Below, piece after piece: positions 1 through 6,300 of a stretch of 15,567 bases of DNA. Origin of the DNA: JBBQTQ01 sp038213135 (lineage in GTDB: Bacteria > Actinomycetota > Thermoleophilia > Gaiellales > Gaiellaceae); NCBI GenBank assembly GCA_038213135.1, contig JBBQTQ010000067.1, forward strand, positions 1 through 15,567. The letters run 5' to 3'. How positions within the stretch are numbered: position 1 is the stretch's first letter; every line of letters starts with the position of its first letter. The position numbers and the translations under genes were made by a program. The notes below the pieces were generated by a model. That model saw only the letters and a list, made by a program, of their open reading frames with translations, was not told the origin of the DNA and ran no database searches.

Positions 1-1
1 C

Positions 2-301
2 GTGAAGAAAGCCGGACTGGTCGACGTCCGGCCGTACGACCTGCGGCACTCGTTCGTGTCGCTCCTGATCGCAGAGGGTCGTTCGATCGTCGATGTGGCC
101 CGCCAGGCGGGGCACTCGGCGACGATGGCGCTCGACACCTATGGGCACGTCTTCGACGAGCTCGATGGTGCCGAATCAGTAAACGCAGAAGCGGTGATCT
201 GGGAGGCCAGGAACGCTCGGTGCTACCTGGGTGCTACCTCTGACTGCACAAGCGTTGCCGTTGAAAGCAACGTGATCCCGCTGTTTGCGGGCGTTTCCTG
301 A
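2..301 (+). CDS. Tyrosine recombinase/integrase, C-terminal part (5' end outside window)
   Basis: This is the C-terminal catalytic portion of a phage-type tyrosine recombinase, which would cut and rejoin DNA at attachment sites. Visible signatures are the box II core YDLRHS with the catalytic Arg at about residue 15 of the visible part, AGH with the conserved His at about 38, and the nucleophile Tyr at about 47 in DTYGHVF. The first His of the usual HxLRH motif is Tyr here, a common variant. The GTG at position 2 is unlikely to be the true start, because a full enzyme has about 300-400 residues, so the gene begins left of the window. The stop codon (299-301) directly abuts the 3' end of the oppositely oriented tRNA-Thr. 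This suggests the integrase sits at the end of an element inserted at that tRNA gene. The residues after the Tyr are not a recognised domain. Confidence 0.85.
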   Translation: MKKAGLVDVRPYDLRHSFVSLLIAEGRSIVDVARQAGHSATMALDTYGHVFDELDGAESVNAEAVIWEARNARCYLGATSDCTSVAVESNVIPLFAGVS

Positions 302-374
302 AGCCCTCTAACGGACTCGAACCGTTGACCCCCTCCTTACCATGGAGGTGCTCTACCAACTGAGCTAAGAGGGC
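302..374 (-). tRNA. tRNA-Thr (anticodon GGT)
   Basis: The minus strand folds into a complete cloverleaf. The acceptor stem is GCCCTCT with AGAGGGC, the D arm contains AGCTCAGTTGGTAGAGC, the anticodon stem is CCTCC/GGAGG around the loop ATGGTAA (anticodon GGT), and the T arm contains GGTTCGAGTCC. The discriminator base is T, and the next bases read TCA, so CCA is not encoded and must be added after transcription. A TAGAAT box lies 10 nt upstream. The 3' end touches the stop codon of the recombinase, so the 3' part of this gene is a candidate attachment site. Confidence 0.96.
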
Positions 375-384
375 GAGAGGCGCA

Positions 385-390
385 ATTCTA
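385..390 (-). promoter_or_regulatory. Probable -10 box of tRNA-Thr promoter
   Basis: TAGAAT on the minus strand lies exactly 10 nt before the first base of tRNA-Thr. The same hexamer, within the longer shared string CGGCTAGAAT, lies exactly 10 nt before tRNA-Tyr in this window, which supports a functional -10 element. No convincing -35 hexamer was recognised at 16-18 nt spacing. Confidence 0.55.
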
Positions 391-437
391 GCCGCGGGTC
401 GGGTAGGCATCCGGGCCGCGCCGACGAACTCGCCTTC

Positions 438-1214
438 GTGAGCCCGAGAGACGAGCGCATCCTCAACTGGTTCTCGATCGCGGCGCTTGTCGCCGCCGCG
501 TTCGTGCTGCCGGCGCTGATCGTCGACGAGTCGACGGTCAGCGGCACGTGGCGCGACGTCGCGGGAGGGCTCGACTGGGCGATCTGGGGCGTCTTCGCGG
601 CCGAGATCGTCGTGGCGGTCGTGCTGCTCGAGAACCGCTGGGAGTGGCTCAAGAAGCACCCGATCGAGATCGCAATCGTCGTGCTGACGCCACCGTTCCT
701 GCCCGCAAGCCTGCAGGCGATCCGGGCGCTGCGGCTGTTGCGGCTGCTGCGGCTGATCGGCGTCGCGAAGCTCGCCAAGCACACCTTCTCGCTGCGCGGA
801 CTCCGGGCGGCGGCCTTCATCGCGCTGCTCGTCGCGGTCGGCGGCGGCGCCGCCTTCGCGGCGGCCGAGCACAGGCATCTCTCCGCCTGGGACGGGATCT
901 ACTGGTCGATGATGACCATGACCACCGTCGGCTACGGCGACATCTCGCCGCACACGACGATGGGCCGCGTGATCGCGGTCTGCGTCGTGATCGTCGGCCT
1001 CGGCTTCATCGCAGTCCTGACCGCCGCGCTCGCCGACCGCTTTGTCGAGCACCGCGCGCTCGCACGGGCCGAGGGCGATCTCCTCGCGCAGATCGAGATC
1101 GCCGAGCACGAGCTCGTGATCGAGATCCGCGACGTCATGCAGCGGCTCGGCCAGCTCGAGAAGATGGTCCGGCGCCTGGCCGAGCAGTCGCAGCGGCCGC
1201 CGCCGATCGACTAG
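438..1214 (+). CDS. Voltage-gated-type potassium channel subunit (6 TM)
   Basis: A 258-residue membrane protein with the layout of a voltage-gated K+ channel subunit, expected to act as a tetramer. Predicted helices are S1 at about 10-28, S2 at 46-64, S3 at 75-91, S4 at 94-107, S5 at 121-143 and S6 at 176-199. S4 carries Arg at 96, 99, 102 and 105, every third residue, as in a voltage sensor. The pore loop holds the K+ selectivity filter TVGYGD at 163-168, preceded by WSMMTMT. After S6, a charged helical tail (about 204-250) looks like a coiled coil and no RCK/TrkA domain is visible, so gating by cytosolic ligands is not indicated. The GTG start at 438 fits the position of S1. The stop codon overlaps the stop of the convergent gene. 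The substrate K+ follows from the filter; the physiological role is not known. Confidence 0.9.
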   Translation: MSPRDERILNWFSIAALVAAAFVLPALIVDESTVSGTWRDVAGGLDWAIWGVFAAEIVVAVVLLENRWEWLKKHPIEIAIVVLTPPFLPASLQAIRALRLLRLLRLIGVAKLAKHTFSLRGLRAAAFIALLVAVGGGAAFAAAEHRHLSAWDGIYWSMMTMTTVGYGDISPHTTMGRVIAVCVVIVGLGFIAVLTAALADRFVEHRALARAEGDLLAQIEIAEHELVIEIRDVMQRLGQLEKMVRRLAEQSQRPPPID

Positions 1215-3319
1215 CGGCAGAAGCGGTTGAGCGGCGTGACGCCGTCCCAGCGAAAGCCGGGTGCGGTCACGCCTTTCACCACCATCCGGTAGCAGCCCGT
1301 CTTGGCCGGGCGCCTGACGGTTGCCGAGCCTAGGCTCGAAGTCAGCCGGGTGCCGTGCCAGTCGAGCTTGCTGCCGTGGTAGAGGAAGAGGGCGAGCGTG
1401 GCGCCCGGCACGCGCCGGCCGCGGTCGTCGAGCAGGATCACGGTCGCGTAGAGGCTCCGGATGCCGACGTCGTAGCGGACGCCGGCGACGTGCAGCGTTC
1501 TCGGTGCGACCGTCACCGCCGCCGAGCCGGAGACCGTCCCGATCGTCGCGGTCACCACTCCTGAGCCCGGGGTCGTGTCGGCGGTGAACGTCGTCGAGGC
1601 GCCGTTGGCCGGGGCGACGGTACCCGGAGCCGTGGTGGCCCAGTTGGCGGTCGCCGTCACCGCGTTGCCGAAGGCGTCCACGCCTTTCGCCGTGAAGGGT
1701 TGGGTTGCGCCCGCCACTACGCGCACCGACGCGGGAGAAACCGTCACCGTCGCCGCCGGCCCTGCAGTGACCGTCTCGACCTGGGAGGCGCGGTTGAACC
1801 CTGTCGCGCCGGCGGCGATCGTCGGTGCGCCCGCCAGCGTGTCCTCGTAGTAGAAGGCCGGGCTGACGCTCTGACCGGCGGCGCTCGTGAGTGTCAGCGC
1901 GTTCTGCCACGGGCCGGTCGGCGTCGTGGCGAACGTGCCGCGCGGCGAACTCGACGTGACGGTGACCGCGAGATCGGTTGGCGTCGGCGCCGCCGCGCCC
2001 GTCGCGTCGGTGAGCTGTAGCGTGATCACCGCTGAAGGCTGCCCGGCGGTGAGCGTCTGCGTCGTGCTCGTGAAGTTCAGGCCCGGTCCGGTCCAGGTGG
2101 CGAAGGTCTTCCAGGCTTCGGTGAAGGCGGCGCCGTCGGTCTGCCCGTTACACCAGAGGTTCTGGCCCGTCGGGCCGCAGGCGGCTTCGGGGGTCGACGC
2201 GGAGTCGTGGATCGCTGCGCCCAGCCGGTCGAGTATCGCACTCGTCTGGTTCGCGAAGTCGGCGGCAGACAGGCCGGCGAGGTTCTTCGGCGACCAGGCG
2301 AGGCCGAAATGGTCGAACGGCGCCGCCTGGCTCACGTAGCGGAGTGCGTAGACCTGCGCGGAGACGTAGTTCTGCATCTGGTCGTAGGGCACCGCAGTCC
2401 AGCCGTAGGCGTTGTCCCACTCCCAGGCCGCGTTCGCCAGCGGGCTGTAGGTGGCCTGGAGGAACGAGCGGGCGGCGGCGAGCGTGTCCGGCGGGCCGGC
2501 GTTCGCCAGCGTCAGCTCGTGCTGAAGGTAGTCGTTGAGGTGGTCGCGACGCAGCGGCAAGGGAGCGCCTGGCACGCCGTAGTTGCGGAGGTCGCCGTAG
2601 AGCTCCTGCCCCCAGTCGCTCACGTACGTGCTCATGTCGCCCCAGAACGGCGCGTCCTGGAGCCACGACTGGATCGTCGCCTTGTACGCGGTCGCGTCGC
2701 CGAGGTTCTGGCCGACGCCGACGATGAATACGGCGCCCTTGGCCGCAGGCAGAGTGACGTCCCCCTCGTACAGGCCGCGGACCAGCGCGCGTACCTGGTC
2801 GCGTGCGGTGCCGAGCCCGCGCCGCACGGCCGAGGAGAACTCGTTGACGACCCAGGTGTCGCCCGCCTTGACGTCGTAGCCGGCGGCCGCCATCCGCCTG
2901 CGTACCTCGACTCCAGCCGCGTGCCAGTCACCGCCGTTCGCCGCGACCCACTGGCTCCAGCCGGTGAAGTTGATCTCGGCGAGGACGTGGAAGCTCGTCC
3001 CGAGTGCGCGGATCCGCCAGGCCTGGTCGTTCCGGAAGGCGGTCTTGTCGGCCGCGAGCGGCGGGATCGAGATGTAGTACTGGGCGCACGGCGAGGCGTT
3101 CGCGGCGAGCTTGGTCGCGAGGCGCAGCCAGTCGGTCTGCGCGTAGAAGACGGCCCGCAGCGGCCTGCAGGCACCCGCGGCGTGCGGGTGATGCTCGCGG
3201 ACGAGCCTGGCCCAGAGCTTCGCGGTCGCCTGCGGCTGGAGCGACGGCACCGGCGTCGCGGCCGCCGCCTCTCCGGCGAAGACCGCGGCCATCGTGACTG
3301 CGACGAGCAGCTTCCTCAA
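1211..3319 (-). CDS. Secreted multidomain protein with Ig-like domains; N-terminal domain uncharacterised
   Basis: A 702-residue exported protein. Residues 1-20 form a signal peptide (MRKLLVAVTMAAVFAGEAAA). Residues of about 30-405 form one large Trp/Tyr-rich domain rich in alternating strand/helix patterns; VLAEINFTGW (E115) and WVVNEFSS (N159-E160) recall the acidic residues of TIM-barrel glycosidases, but I cannot assign a family. An Ig-like domain follows at about 412-515, then a bacterial Ig-like domain at about 516-606 (TVSPASVRVVAGATQPFTAK), then a C-terminal beta-rich module at about 610-702 ending in NRFCR. The start is TTG with a weak ribosome site. A TACGAT box on the minus strand (3343-3338) lies about 18 nt upstream and could be its -10. 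There is no sortase signal or membrane anchor, so the protein is probably released or wall-associated. Cell-wall or polysaccharide binding is an inference. Confidence 0.8.
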   Translation of the reverse strand: MRKLLVAVTMAAVFAGEAAAATPVPSLQPQATAKLWARLVREHHPHAAGACRPLRAVFYAQTDWLRLATKLAANASPCAQYYISIPPLAADKTAFRNDQAWRIRALGTSFHVLAEINFTGWSQWVAANGGDWHAAGVEVRRRMAAAGYDVKAGDTWVVNEFSSAVRRGLGTARDQVRALVRGLYEGDVTLPAAKGAVFIVGVGQNLGDATAYKATIQSWLQDAPFWGDMSTYVSDWGQELYGDLRNYGVPGAPLPLRRDHLNDYLQHELTLANAGPPDTLAAARSFLQATYSPLANAAWEWDNAYGWTAVPYDQMQNYVSAQVYALRYVSQAAPFDHFGLAWSPKNLAGLSAADFANQTSAILDRLGAAIHDSASTPEAACGPTGQNLWCNGQTDGAAFTEAWKTFATWTGPGLNFTSTTQTLTAGQPSAVITLQLTDATGAAAPTPTDLAVTVTSSSPRGTFATTPTGPWQNALTLTSAAGQSVSPAFYYEDTLAGAPTIAAGATGFNRASQVETVTAGPAATVTVSPASVRVVAGATQPFTAKGVDAFGNAVTATANWATTAPGTVAPANGASTTFTADTTPGSGVVTATIGTVSGSAAVTVAPRTLHVAGVRYDVGIRSLYATVILLDDRGRRVPGATLALFLYHGSKLDWHGTRLTSSLGSATVRRPAKTGCYRMVVKGVTAPGFRWDGVTPLNRFCR

Positions 3320-3371
3320 GCGAGACCCCCGGAGATCATCGTAGCCCGGCGTCGGCGCTGGAGCGCTGCGG

Positions 3372-3629
3372 TCAGATCGACTTGACCGAGAAGATCCGCA
3401 CGTGCCCGCCCTCGCCAGGGCCGAAGGCGCGTCCGGTGACGAACTTGTAGCGGTAGGTCTTGCCCGCGACCATGATCGGGACGACCACCGCCTGCGTGCT
3501 CTTGCCAGGCGTGACGGTGGCCGTGCCGATGCTCACACCGGCCTTGAAGACCTGAGCGACCTTGGCGTACTTCCCACGCACGTACTGCCGCGCGCACTGG
3601 GCGACGGTCAGCTTCTGCTGGACGAGCAC
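3372..3629 (-). CDS. Small hypothetical protein, possibly a 3' remnant of a larger gene
   Basis: An 85-residue ORF from a GTG. The frame is open for only six codons upstream of the GTG before a TGA at 3648-3650, and no Shine-Dalgarno sequence is visible. The sequence starts abruptly without a signal peptide, although its beta-rich pattern (TATVTPGKSTQAVVVPIMVAG) resembles the C-terminal module of an exported protein. This fits a truncated gene whose 5' part has been lost or replaced by the hairpin cluster at 3669-3787. It lies just upstream of the secreted Ig-like protein on the same strand. I do not recognise a family. It could also be a genuine short gene. Confidence 0.4.
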   Translation of the reverse strand: MLVQQKLTVAQCARQYVRGKYAKVAQVFKAGVSIGTATVTPGKSTQAVVVPIMVAGKTYRYKFVTGRAFGPGEGGHVRIFSVKSI

Positions 3630-3668
3630 CGCGTGCGCGAACCGCTTTCAGGTAGAGCGGACGACAGC

Positions 3669-3707
3669 CAGCCGGAGCCGGGCTTCGCCCGGCGGAGGCA
3701 CGCCGCG
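3669..3707 (-). repeat. 39-bp dispersed repeat with palindromic core, copy A
   Basis: The conserved outer parts are CAGCCGGAG at 3669-3677 and CGGAGGCACGCCGCG at 3693-3707, both written on the + strand. They match the copy at 15518-15556 exactly. The centre (3677-3693) differs in sequence from the other copy but is again a perfect hairpin: a 7-bp stem GCCGGGC/GCCCGGC around TTC. Confidence 0.6.
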
Positions 3708-3740
3708 CGAAGTCGCGTGTAACCGGTGGGAAGGGGGCCC

Positions 3741-3767
3741 ACGGGGGAAACCGGCTGTTTCCCCCGT
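3741..3767 (-). repeat. Strong hairpin, 11-bp stem
   Basis: A perfect inverted repeat: ACGGGGGAAAC (3741-3751) and GTTTCCCCCGT (3757-3767) around the loop CGGCT. It sits downstream of tRNA-Tyr on the minus strand, after another hairpin, with no gene covering it. It could add to transcription termination or be a repetitive palindrome. No T-tract follows. Confidence 0.6.
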
Positions 3768-3770
3768 GAA

Positions 3771-3787
3771 GCCCGCCGGAGGCGGGC
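3771..3787 (-). terminator. Possible terminator hairpin of tRNA-Tyr
   Basis: A 7-bp perfect stem, GCCCGCC/GGCGGGC, around three bases, starting 6 nt beyond the 3' end of tRNA-Tyr on the minus strand and followed there by TT only. The position suits a GC-rich terminator. The lack of a proper T-tract keeps confidence low. Confidence 0.4.
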
Positions 3788-3792
3788 GTCGT

Positions 3793-3874
3793 TGGGGGCG
3801 GGAAGATTCGAACTTCCGTAGGCTGAGCCGGCGGTTTTACAGACCGCTCCCTTTGGCCGCTCGGGCACACCCCC
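3793..3874 (-). tRNA. tRNA-Tyr (anticodon GTA)
   Basis: A complete class II tRNA on the minus strand. The acceptor stem is GGGGGTG with CGCCCCC (one T-G pair) and discriminator A. The anticodon stem GCGGT/ACCGC holds the loop CTGTAAA (anticodon GTA). A long variable arm around CGGCTCAGCCTACG is followed by a T arm with GTTCGAATC. CCA is not encoded: the bases after the discriminator read AC. A TAGAAT box lies 10 nt upstream. Confidence 0.96.
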
Positions 3875-3884
3875 TGGCGCGGGC

Positions 3885-3890
3885 ATTCTA
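3885..3890 (-). promoter_or_regulatory. Probable -10 box of tRNA-Tyr promoter
   Basis: TAGAAT on the minus strand lies 10 nt before tRNA-Tyr, the same sequence and spacing as for tRNA-Thr. Its upstream half overlaps the likely promoter of the divergent flavoprotein gene, so the two promoters share about 40 bp. Confidence 0.55.
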
Positions 3891-3902
3891 GCCGGGCTGC
3901 TC

Positions 3903-3908
3903 TACGAT
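3903..3908 (+). promoter_or_regulatory. Possible -10 box giving a leaderless flavoprotein mRNA
   Basis: TACGAT ends 7 nt before the GTG at 3916, the spacing expected between a -10 box and the first transcribed base. No ribosome-binding site precedes the GTG. Together this suggests transcription starting at the start codon, a common arrangement in actinobacteria. No -35 hexamer is recognised. Confidence 0.35.
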
Positions 3909-3915
3909 CCTTGGC

Positions 3916-5091
3916 GTGGAGCGCTTCGACGTCGCGATCGTCGGTGCCGGGCCGGCCGGCTCGACGGCGGCCATCCGCCTCGCGCGCGTGGGCGCGCGCG
4001 TGCTGCTGCTCGACAAGGCGAAGTTCCCGCGCGACAAGCCGTGCGGCGGCGGGCTCACGGTCCGGGCGCTGCGCCAGTTGCCGGTCGATCCGGCGCCGGT
4101 GGTCGAGCACGTCGTGGACCGCTTCGAGTTCCGTCACCGTTACAAAGGCCGCTTCGTCCGCGGCGGGCGCCAGCCGCTGGCCTACATGACGCAGCGGCGC
4201 CGCCTCGACAACTTCCTGGCCGAGCAGGCCGCGGCCGCCGGAGCCGAGTTCCGGGACGGCGTCAAGGTCACGGAGGTCGACCAGCGCGGCCTCCGGCTCG
4301 ACGGCGAGCGGATCGAGGCGGACGCGATCGTCGGCGCCGACGGCGCGAACGGGATCACCGCTCGCTCGCTCGGGTTCGAGCTCGGTATCCGGCACGGCGT
4401 CGCGTTCGAGGGGAACCTCGCCTACGGCGACGCGCCCGAGGAGCGCTGGCGTGGGATCGCGGCGCTCGAGCTCGGCACCGTTCCCGGCGGGTACGGGTGG
4501 ATCTTTCCCAAGGGCGACCATGTGAACGTCGGCGTGGGCGGTTGGGACGAGGAGGGACCGACGCTCCGGGCGAAGCTGCGCGAGCTCTGCGAGCACCATG
4601 GCCTGGACGAGTCGAAGGTGGAAAGCCTGCGCGGCCACCGGCTGCCGCTCCGGCGTGCGGGCACCTCGCTCGCAAGGGGTCGTGTGCTGCTCGTCGGCGA
4701 CGCCGGCGGCCTCGTCGATCCGCTTTCGGGTGACGGGATGTACGAGGCGTTCGTCTCCTCGCGGCTCGCGGCTGCGGCGGTCCTCGACCTCCTCCGCGGG
4801 CACGCCTCCTCCCTCGAGCCCTACACGCACGCGGTGACGCACGAGCTCGGCCAGATGGCCGCCGCCTCCTGGGACGTAAAGATCGCGCTCGACCGCTATC
4901 CCCGACTGACGGTGGCCTTTCTGCGGGCGCCGCTCGTCTGGAGCGTGGTCGAGAAGGTACTCACGGGCGAGCTGAAGCACCCCGGCGCGACCCGCGGTCT
5001 CTCCCGCGTCCCACTGCGGCTGATCGAGGGTTTCGGGCGGCTTGCGGGCGCTCCTGGAACGGGCTACCGGCTGGAGGCGCGAACCGCTTAA
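3916..5091 (+). CDS. Geranylgeranyl reductase family FAD-dependent oxidoreductase
   Basis: A 391-residue flavoprotein of the family that reduces isoprenoid double bonds, for example in geranylgeranyl lipids or menaquinone side chains. The N-terminal Rossmann motif GAGPAG (10-15) binds FAD and is followed by LLLDKAKFPRDKPCGGGL, with the family's PCGGG at 42-46. The second FAD motif, GDAGGLVDPLSGDGMYEAF, starts at residue 261. The length is normal for the family. The GTG start puts the Rossmann strand right at the N terminus, as usual. The next gene, pilT, starts 36 bp downstream on the same strand, so they may be co-transcribed, but no functional link to pili is known. The exact substrate cannot be read from sequence; other UbiH-like hydroxylases are less likely because of the PCGGG motif. 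Confidence 0.85.
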   Translation: MERFDVAIVGAGPAGSTAAIRLARVGARVLLLDKAKFPRDKPCGGGLTVRALRQLPVDPAPVVEHVVDRFEFRHRYKGRFVRGGRQPLAYMTQRRRLDNFLAEQAAAAGAEFRDGVKVTEVDQRGLRLDGERIEADAIVGADGANGITARSLGFELGIRHGVAFEGNLAYGDAPEERWRGIAALELGTVPGGYGWIFPKGDHVNVGVGGWDEEGPTLRAKLRELCEHHGLDESKVESLRGHRLPLRRAGTSLARGRVLLVGDAGGLVDPLSGDGMYEAFVSSRLAAAAVLDLLRGHASSLEPYTHAVTHELGQMAAASWDVKIALDRYPRLTVAFLRAPLVWSVVEKVLTGELKHPGATRGLSRVPLRLIEGFGRLAGAPGTGYRLEARTA

Positions 5092-5099
5092 GGAAGCCG

Positions 5100-5121
5100 C
5101 TCCGGGTGCCGATGCCCGGAG
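5100..5121 (+). promoter_or_regulatory. Hairpin covering the pilT ribosome-binding site
   Basis: A perfect 7-bp stem: CTCCGGG (5100-5106) pairs with CCCGGAG (5115-5121) across an 8-nt loop. The only Shine-Dalgarno-like sequence for pilT, GGAG at 5118-5121, lies inside the 3' arm, 6 nt before the ATG. In mRNA it would be paired unless the stem is opened. Confidence 0.5.
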
Positions 5122-5127
5122 CAGGAC

Positions 5128-6300
5128 ATGGATCTCAACGCCTTGCTTTCGCGTGCGGTGTCGGTCGGTGCGAGCGACATCCACCTGAAGCTCGGGCAGC
5201 CGCCCGTGCTCCGGCGCGACGGCGCGCTCGAGCGCCTCGACGGCTGGCCGCCGCTGACCTCGCACGACCTCGAAGCGGCTCTCGCGGCGCTCACCGAGCT
5301 GGTTCCCCAGCGCCGAGCCGAGTTCCTCGAATCCGGCGAGCTCGATCTCGCCTACGCGCCCGCGGCCCTGCCTCGCTTCCGGGTCAACGGCTTCCGCCAG
5401 CGCGGCGCGATCTCGTTCGCCTTCCGCGTGATTCCGGCGGACGTTCCCAGCTTCGCGAGCCTCGGTCTCCCGATCGGCGTCTCCCGCCTGGCCGAGGAGC
5501 GCCGCGGCCTCGTGCTCGTCACCGGGGCCACCGGCTCCGGCAAGACGACGACGCTCGCGGCAATGGTCGACCACATCAACCGCACGCGCCACCAGCACAT
5601 CGTCACGATCGAGGACCCGATCGAGATCCTCCATCCCGACCGCTACTGCATCATCAGCCAGCGGGAGGTAGGGCTCGACACCGCCTCGTTCGGCCAAGCC
5701 CTGCGGCGCGCGCTGCGCCAGGACCCGGACGTGATCCTGATCGGCGAGCTCCGCGACGCGGATACCGCCCAGACCGCGCTGCAGGCTGCCGAATCGGGCC
5801 ACCTCGTGCTCTCGACGCTGCACACCGTCGACGCGGCCGAGACCGTCGGCCGCATGGTCGAGTTCTTCCCGGAGGCGAAGCAGCCCCTCGTGCGTAGCCT
5901 CCTCGCCGGCGTTCTGCGCGGCGTCGTCAGCCAGCGCCTGTTGCCGACCGTCGGCGGAGGGCGGATCGCCGCGGTCGAGGTGATGGCCGTGAACAGCCGG
6001 ATCGCAGACCTGATCCGCGAGAACCGCGCCGACGAGATCCCGGACGCGATCGAGGACGGCACGTTCTTCGCGATGCAGACCTTCACGCAGGCGCTGATCG
6101 AGCTCGTCCTCTCCGGACAGATCGATCGCGCCGTCGCCGCCAACGCGGCCGGCAACAAGCACGACTTCGAGATCGCGATCGACCACGCGCTGCGCCGCCA
6201 GCACGCGGGCGTCGAGTCGAACATCGCCGAGCAGGCCCAGGTCCAGCCGGCGGAAGAGGACCTCCCGAGCCTGCGCGTCGTCCCGCGGGCAAGCGTATGA
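5128..6300 (+). CDS. pilT: Type IV pilus retraction ATPase PilT
   Basis: A 390-residue hexameric ATPase that depolymerises the pilus and powers retraction. Family features in order are the N-terminal GASDIHLKLGQPP motif, Walker A GATGSGKTT at 133-141, the Asp box VTIEDPIE, Walker B ILIGELRD with Glu at about 207, and the His box STLHT ending near 233. These match PilT rather than PilB: there is no long N-terminal domain and no tetracysteine motif. The length is slightly above the usual 345-370 because of a C-terminal tail ending in LPSLRVVPRASV. The ATG at 5128 is preceded by GGAG at good spacing, though that site is in a hairpin. The stop codon overlaps the next start as ATGA, indicating translational coupling with the wall-lytic gene. 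Confidence 0.95.
   Translation: MDLNALLSRAVSVGASDIHLKLGQPPVLRRDGALERLDGWPPLTSHDLEAALAALTELVPQRRAEFLESGELDLAYAPAALPRFRVNGFRQRGAISFAFRVIPADVPSFASLGLPIGVSRLAEERRGLVLVTGATGSGKTTTLAAMVDHINRTRHQHIVTIEDPIEILHPDRYCIISQREVGLDTASFGQALRRALRQDPDVILIGELRDADTAQTALQAAESGHLVLSTLHTVDAAETVGRMVEFFPEAKQPLVRSLLAGVLRGVVSQRLLPTVGGGRIAAVEVMAVNSRIADLIRENRADEIPDAIEDGTFFAMQTFTQALIELVLSGQIDRAVAANAAGNKHDFEIAIDHALRRQHAGVESNIAEQAQVQPAEEDLPSLRVVPRASV

Noticed and set aside
234..1910. A 558-codon minus-strand open frame
   Set aside because: It crosses tRNA-Thr and lies antisense to the K+ channel and in another frame of the secreted protein; the product is low-complexity Arg/Asp/Gly.
3316..6204. A 962-codon open frame on the minus strand, antisense to the flavoprotein and pilT
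   Set aside because: It runs through tRNA-Tyr and two well-recognised + strand genes. Its translation is Arg/Asp/Glu-rich without domain patterns, the usual shadow frame in high-GC coding DNA.
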